The translations under genes were made by a program, and so were the position numbers. DNA of 64,000 bases from Mesorhizobium sp. M2A.F.Ca.ET.046.03.2.1 (GTDB taxonomy: Bacteria; Pseudomonadota; Alphaproteobacteria; Rhizobiales; Rhizobiaceae): NCBI RefSeq assembly GCF_003952425.1, contig NZ_CP034449.1:248001-312000 (forward strand), in the 5' to 3' direction. Positions 61,424 through 64,000 of this stretch are shown one piece after another. The notes beneath the pieces were generated by a model. The model saw only the letters and a list, made by a program, of their open reading frames with translations, ran no database searches and had not been told where the DNA came from. Position 1 is the stretch's first letter. The number at the start of each line of letters is the position of its first letter.

Positions 61424-62043
61424 CCGAATTGGCCTGCGGCGCGACGCGCCGGCTCGGCTACGGCTGCCTGTCGAACCGGCTGGGCACGCGGTCCGTCGGC
61501 AAATCCACCCGGCACGAGCCCAAGCACTATTATGGCGGCGATGAAACCGTATTGCAGAATGTCGAAGGTCAGTGGCGGAAGACTGCCGGGAAGAACCGAG
61601 ATCGCGAGCTTCGGAGCAAGAATGCCGAACCCCACGGCGGCAGGCCAGCCAATGTCGCGCACGCGAGCAAACACCATCCAAATGATCGCAACGAGGGTGG
61701 CAAAGCCCATCGCCGCAAGCATCGAGATGTAAATCGTCCCGATGGCGGAGCTTTTTGCCTCCATGGCGATCGCCTGGGCGACGATGCCGGAGGCATGCTC
61801 CTCGGCGGATTTCGGAGCATCGTGCATCCCATAATCCGGGACTCTCAGTTCCTCGACAAAGGACCTCTGAGTACGGGCTATATTGTTGCCGTCAGCCGCA
61901 TAGATTTGCTTCTGAACACCTTCTTTTGCCCCGACCAGAAAATGCTCGATCGGGTCCTTGGCAAAATCAAATCCGATCAAAAACACAAGAAGGAAAATGT
62001 AGAGTATTTGGCCGCAATTACCTGATTGAAACAGCCTGATCAT
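61408..62043 (-). CDS. Hypothetical membrane protein
   Basis: A 211-residue protein with four predicted helices (ILYIFLLVFLIGFDF, GTIYISMLAAMGFATLVAII, AAVGFGILAPKLAISVLPG, FDILQYGFIAAIIVLGLVPG) and an extracytoplasmic loop between the first two. ATG 62043 (MIRLFQSGNC) is chosen; an ATG upstream adds 15 residues. The front part is A/T-rich compared with neighbours. I recognise no family. It overlaps the LysR end by 16 bases. Confidence 0.55.
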   Translation of the reverse strand: MIRLFQSGNCGQILYIFLLVFLIGFDFAKDPIEHFLVGAKEGVQKQIYAADGNNIARTQRSFVEELRVPDYGMHDAPKSAEEHASGIVAQAIAMEAKSSAIGTIYISMLAAMGFATLVAIIWMVFARVRDIGWPAAVGFGILAPKLAISVLPGSLPPLTFDILQYGFIAAIIVLGLVPGGFADGPRAQPVRQAAVAEPARRAAGQFGQRRR

Positions 62044-62153
62044 CTTCTGAGAGCCTTGAGGCAATCCACAATACAGGCGGGATAGCAAATCGGGCTTAAG
62101 ACGCAGTTAGACGGTTCCACGCAAATTGAGCAAACGGCTGCCGGGATCGTTGC

Positions 62154-62426
62154 TCAGAGATGCCCGGCCAGCGCAACCACCATGTCCTTGCTGCTGGCTA
62201 CGGGAACGATCTCGAACTCCACGAGATCCGCCCATTCGATGACCCAGCGCTGCAGCACCGTCGCGTCATCGGCTTCGACCAGCATGAAGCAGCGGCTCAT
62301 GTCACTCGCGATCCAGCTGTGATGCACCACGAGTTCATCCGGCTTCAGCCGGCCCTTGTCGCGGAAACGGCGGTAGATTTCCTTGCGGTCCGAACCGTGA
62401 AAATCCTCGATCACGAAGAACAGCAT
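62154..62426 (-). CDS. DUF3303 family protein
   Basis: A 90-residue protein: MLFFVIEDFHGSDRKEIYRR, FRDKGRLKPDELVVHHSWIA, RCFMLVEADDATVLQRWVIE, WADLVEFEIVPVASSKD. This is the DUF3303 ferredoxin-like fold; function unknown. It lies alone, 8-mer repeats follow upstream. Confidence 0.82.
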   Translation of the reverse strand: MLFFVIEDFHGSDRKEIYRRFRDKGRLKPDELVVHHSWIASDMSRCFMLVEADDATVLQRWVIEWADLVEFEIVPVASSKDMVVALAGHL

Positions 62427-62490
62427 ACTTTTCCCTCAGTTCGAATGATTCAGTACTGATGAAACCGAGGGAAGCGAGGAGGTGATGCCC

Positions 62491-62538
62491 AATTCTTCAA
62501 TTCTCCAGTTCTTCAATTCCTCAGTTCCTCAGTTCCTG
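62491..62538. repeat. Octamer tandem array
   Basis: Six consecutive 8-bp units: AATTCTTC, AATTCTCC, AGTTCTTC, AATTCCTC, AGTTCCTC, AGTTCCTG. It lies just beyond the 3' end of the rimK-like gene, 11 bases from its stop. Such arrays can change in copy number. Confidence 0.88.
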
Positions 62539-62549
62539 TTCCCCCGCCC

Positions 62550-64000
62550 CTACTTCTCCGGCCGCTCCAGACGTTCCAGGAACCACTGCGTCAGCCGCAC
62601 CCAGAGCTCGTCCTTCTCGCCGGAATCCTCCCAGCCATGATCGAGATTGGGATTGTCGTTGACCTCGATGACGAAGACCCCGTCCGTGGTCTCCTTGAGG
62701 TCGACGCCGTAGAGGCCGTCGCCTATGCATTTTGCCGCCCGCACAGCCGTCTCGACGACATGCGGCGGCGTCTGCTTCAGTGTAAAGGTCTTGATGCCGC
62801 CCTGGTCGGGCTTGCCGCTGGCCTTGTGGTTGACGATCTGCCAGTGCTTCTTTGCCATCAGGTAATGCACGGCAAACAGCGGCTGGCCGCCGAGCACGCC
62901 GACGCGCCAGTCATATTCGGTCGGGATGAATTTCTGCGCGATCAGGAGATCGGAATCTTCCAGCCACTCCGTCGCGAGCTTGGTGAGCTCCGCCATGTTC
63001 TCGCATTTCTTGACGCCGCGCGAGAAGGACGAATCCGGTATCTTCAGCACCAGCGGGAAGCCAAGCGTCTGCGCCGCCACTTCGGAGTCGGAGGTGCCGG
63101 CGATCATCACCGTCGGCGGCACCGGCACCTTGTTGTAGGTCATCAGCTCGTTGAGATAGACCTTGTTGGTGCAGCGGATCATCGACAGCGGGTCGTCGAT
63201 CACCGGCATGCCTTCCTGCTGGGCGCGGCGCGCGAAGCGGTAGGTGTGGTTGGAGATCGACGTGGTCTCGCGGATGAACAGCGCGTCGTAATTTGCGAGC
63301 TTGGCGAGGTCCTTCCTGGTGATCGGCTCGACTTCGACGCCCATCTTCTCGGCGATCCGCGCCCAATAGCGCAATGAGGAAATCTCCGACGGCGGCAATT
63401 CCTCATGCGGGTCGACCAGCGTCGCAAAAGTATAGCGCGCCGGCGTGCGGCCCTTGGTGTCGCGCCATTCGCGGTTGGTATAGGTCTCCAGGCATTGCAG
63501 GAAGAGCTCTTCCTCGTCTTCGGTCATGCGGGCGAGCGGCAGGAAGCCGATCTTGCGGATCGAGGCCCATTCGGCGCTGTCCTTGATGTGCACCTCCAGC
63601 GCCGGCGCGCGGAACCAGTCGAACAACAGCTTGGCGAAACGGTCCCAGACTTTCGACGGGCCGATGCCGAAGAAGATCGCGACCTTCGCCGGAAAAATCC
63701 CGCCGAGGTCCTTGCGGCATTTGTTCAAGGCAAGCTCGAGTTCCGGCAGCGCGTGCTCGTAGAGCTTGCGCTCGGACAGGTCGATCATCGTCTCGACGGT
63801 TGGGATCACCCTATGGCCGCGCGAACCGGCCAGCAGCGAAGCGTAGTAGCCGCGGCTCTGATAGCCGTAATTGTTCGACAGGTTGATCACTTTCGGCCGC
63901 TGGCCGCGGAACAGCGCCGGATGCGCGAGATAGTCGCGGTTGGTGATGATCTTGTGGGGTGTGGCCACCTGATCGAGATCGTTCTGCCTGCCCGTGAGGA
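62550..64000 (-). CDS. RimK family ATP-grasp protein (N-terminus beyond the window)
   Basis: At least 483 codons; the frame is open through the window edge (TGRQNDLDQ just before the GTG at 63968), so the start is outside. The N-terminal region (TPHKIITNRDYLAHPALFRG, RGYYASLLAGSRGHRVIPTV) is typical of RimK-like proteins with a RLAN domain. The ATP-grasp core follows: PVIDDPLSMIRCTNKVYLNE, PLVLKIPDSSFSRGVKK, YGVDLKETTDGVFVIEVNDN. These enzymes ligate amino acids to peptides or proteins; substrate unknown. Confidence 0.88.
   Translation of the reverse strand, partial: LTGRQNDLDQVATPHKIITNRDYLAHPALFRGQRPKVINLSNNYGYQSRGYYASLLAGSRGHRVIPTVETMIDLSERKLYEHALPELELALNKCRKDLGGIFPAKVAIFFGIGPSKVWDRFAKLLFDWFRAPALEVHIKDSAEWASIRKIGFLPLARMTEDEEELFLQCLETYTNREWRDTKGRTPARYTFATLVDPHEELPPSEISSLRYWARIAEKMGVEVEPITRKDLAKLANYDALFIRETTSISNHTYRFARRAQQEGMPVIDDPLSMIRCTNKVYLNELMTYNKVPVPPTVMIAGTSDSEVAAQTLGFPLVLKIPDSSFSRGVKKCENMAELTKLATEWLEDSDLLIAQKFIPTEYDWRVGVLGGQPLFAVHYLMAKKHWQIVNHKASGKPDQGGIKTFTLKQTPPHVVETAVRAAKCIGDGLYGVDLKETTDGVFVIEVNDNPNLDHGWEDSGEKDELWVRLTQWFLERLERPEK

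Overview
The window is GC-rich chromosomal DNA from an alphaproteobacterium, most probably a Mesorhizobium or close relative in the Rhizobiales. The basis is the gene families (a DUF680-like small secreted protein, TIGR02301, a RimK-type ATP-grasp, the Psd/PssA pair, a dnaB-radA-cvpA-purF cluster) and several families of palindromic intergenic repeats typical of that group. It reads as ordinary chromosome: I see no integrase, transposase, phage gene, CRISPR array, rRNA or tRNA. About 75 genes are supported, nearly all with Rhizobiales-like codon use.

Layout. 1-1574: two tandem predicted outer-membrane barrel proteins, the first cut by the window edge. 2046-12101: an information-processing cluster, rpsF-rpsR, rplI, cfa, a YnfA-type membrane protein, an Rsm22-type methyltransferase, dnaB, radA, cvpA and purF. 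12187-19298: an SDR, a small protein, an OsmC protein, a secreted S10 carboxypeptidase, two EamA exporters, and a LysR regulator divergent from a frameshifted tautomerase gene. 19604-25225: phospholipid metabolism (Aas-like protein, pssA, psd), an unrecognised 417-residue protein and an ABM monooxygenase. 25482-31550: an ArsR-Atm1 type exporter operon, a LysM protein, a LOG protein, and a LysR regulator divergent from a small isomerase-like protein.

31590-43756: a disrupted small membrane gene, a GntR-controlled L-idonate/gluconate pair, DoxX, TPR, MBL-fold and DUF680-like proteins, a GGDEF/EAL protein, a ZntB-like transporter, RarD and a sulfotransferase. 43771-49988 is all minus strand: citramalate synthase, then a compact chain ending in prolyl aminopeptidase (DUF559, VOC, two GFA proteins, pip), with cysS upstream. 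50381-64000: small proteins, an SRAP/YedK gene with an in-frame stop, a Nudix hydrolase, dihydroorotase, YgfZ, an HD hydrolase, a second GGDEF/EAL protein, a LysR/desaturase divergent pair, two small proteins and a RimK-like ATP-grasp cut by the right edge.

No clearly new multi-gene system stands out. The observations most worth a second look are: a YnfA start codon buried in a perfect hairpin; three disrupted genes (tautomerase, small membrane protein, yedK); mosaic palindromic repeats whose core is flipped between copies; octanucleotide tandem arrays at gene ends; an Aas-like fusion with a degenerate acyltransferase motif; a dihydroorotase with Gln in place of the first HxH histidine; a cysteine-rich ArsR overlapping its own promoter; and a GGDEF/EAL pair that differs in the inhibitory site.
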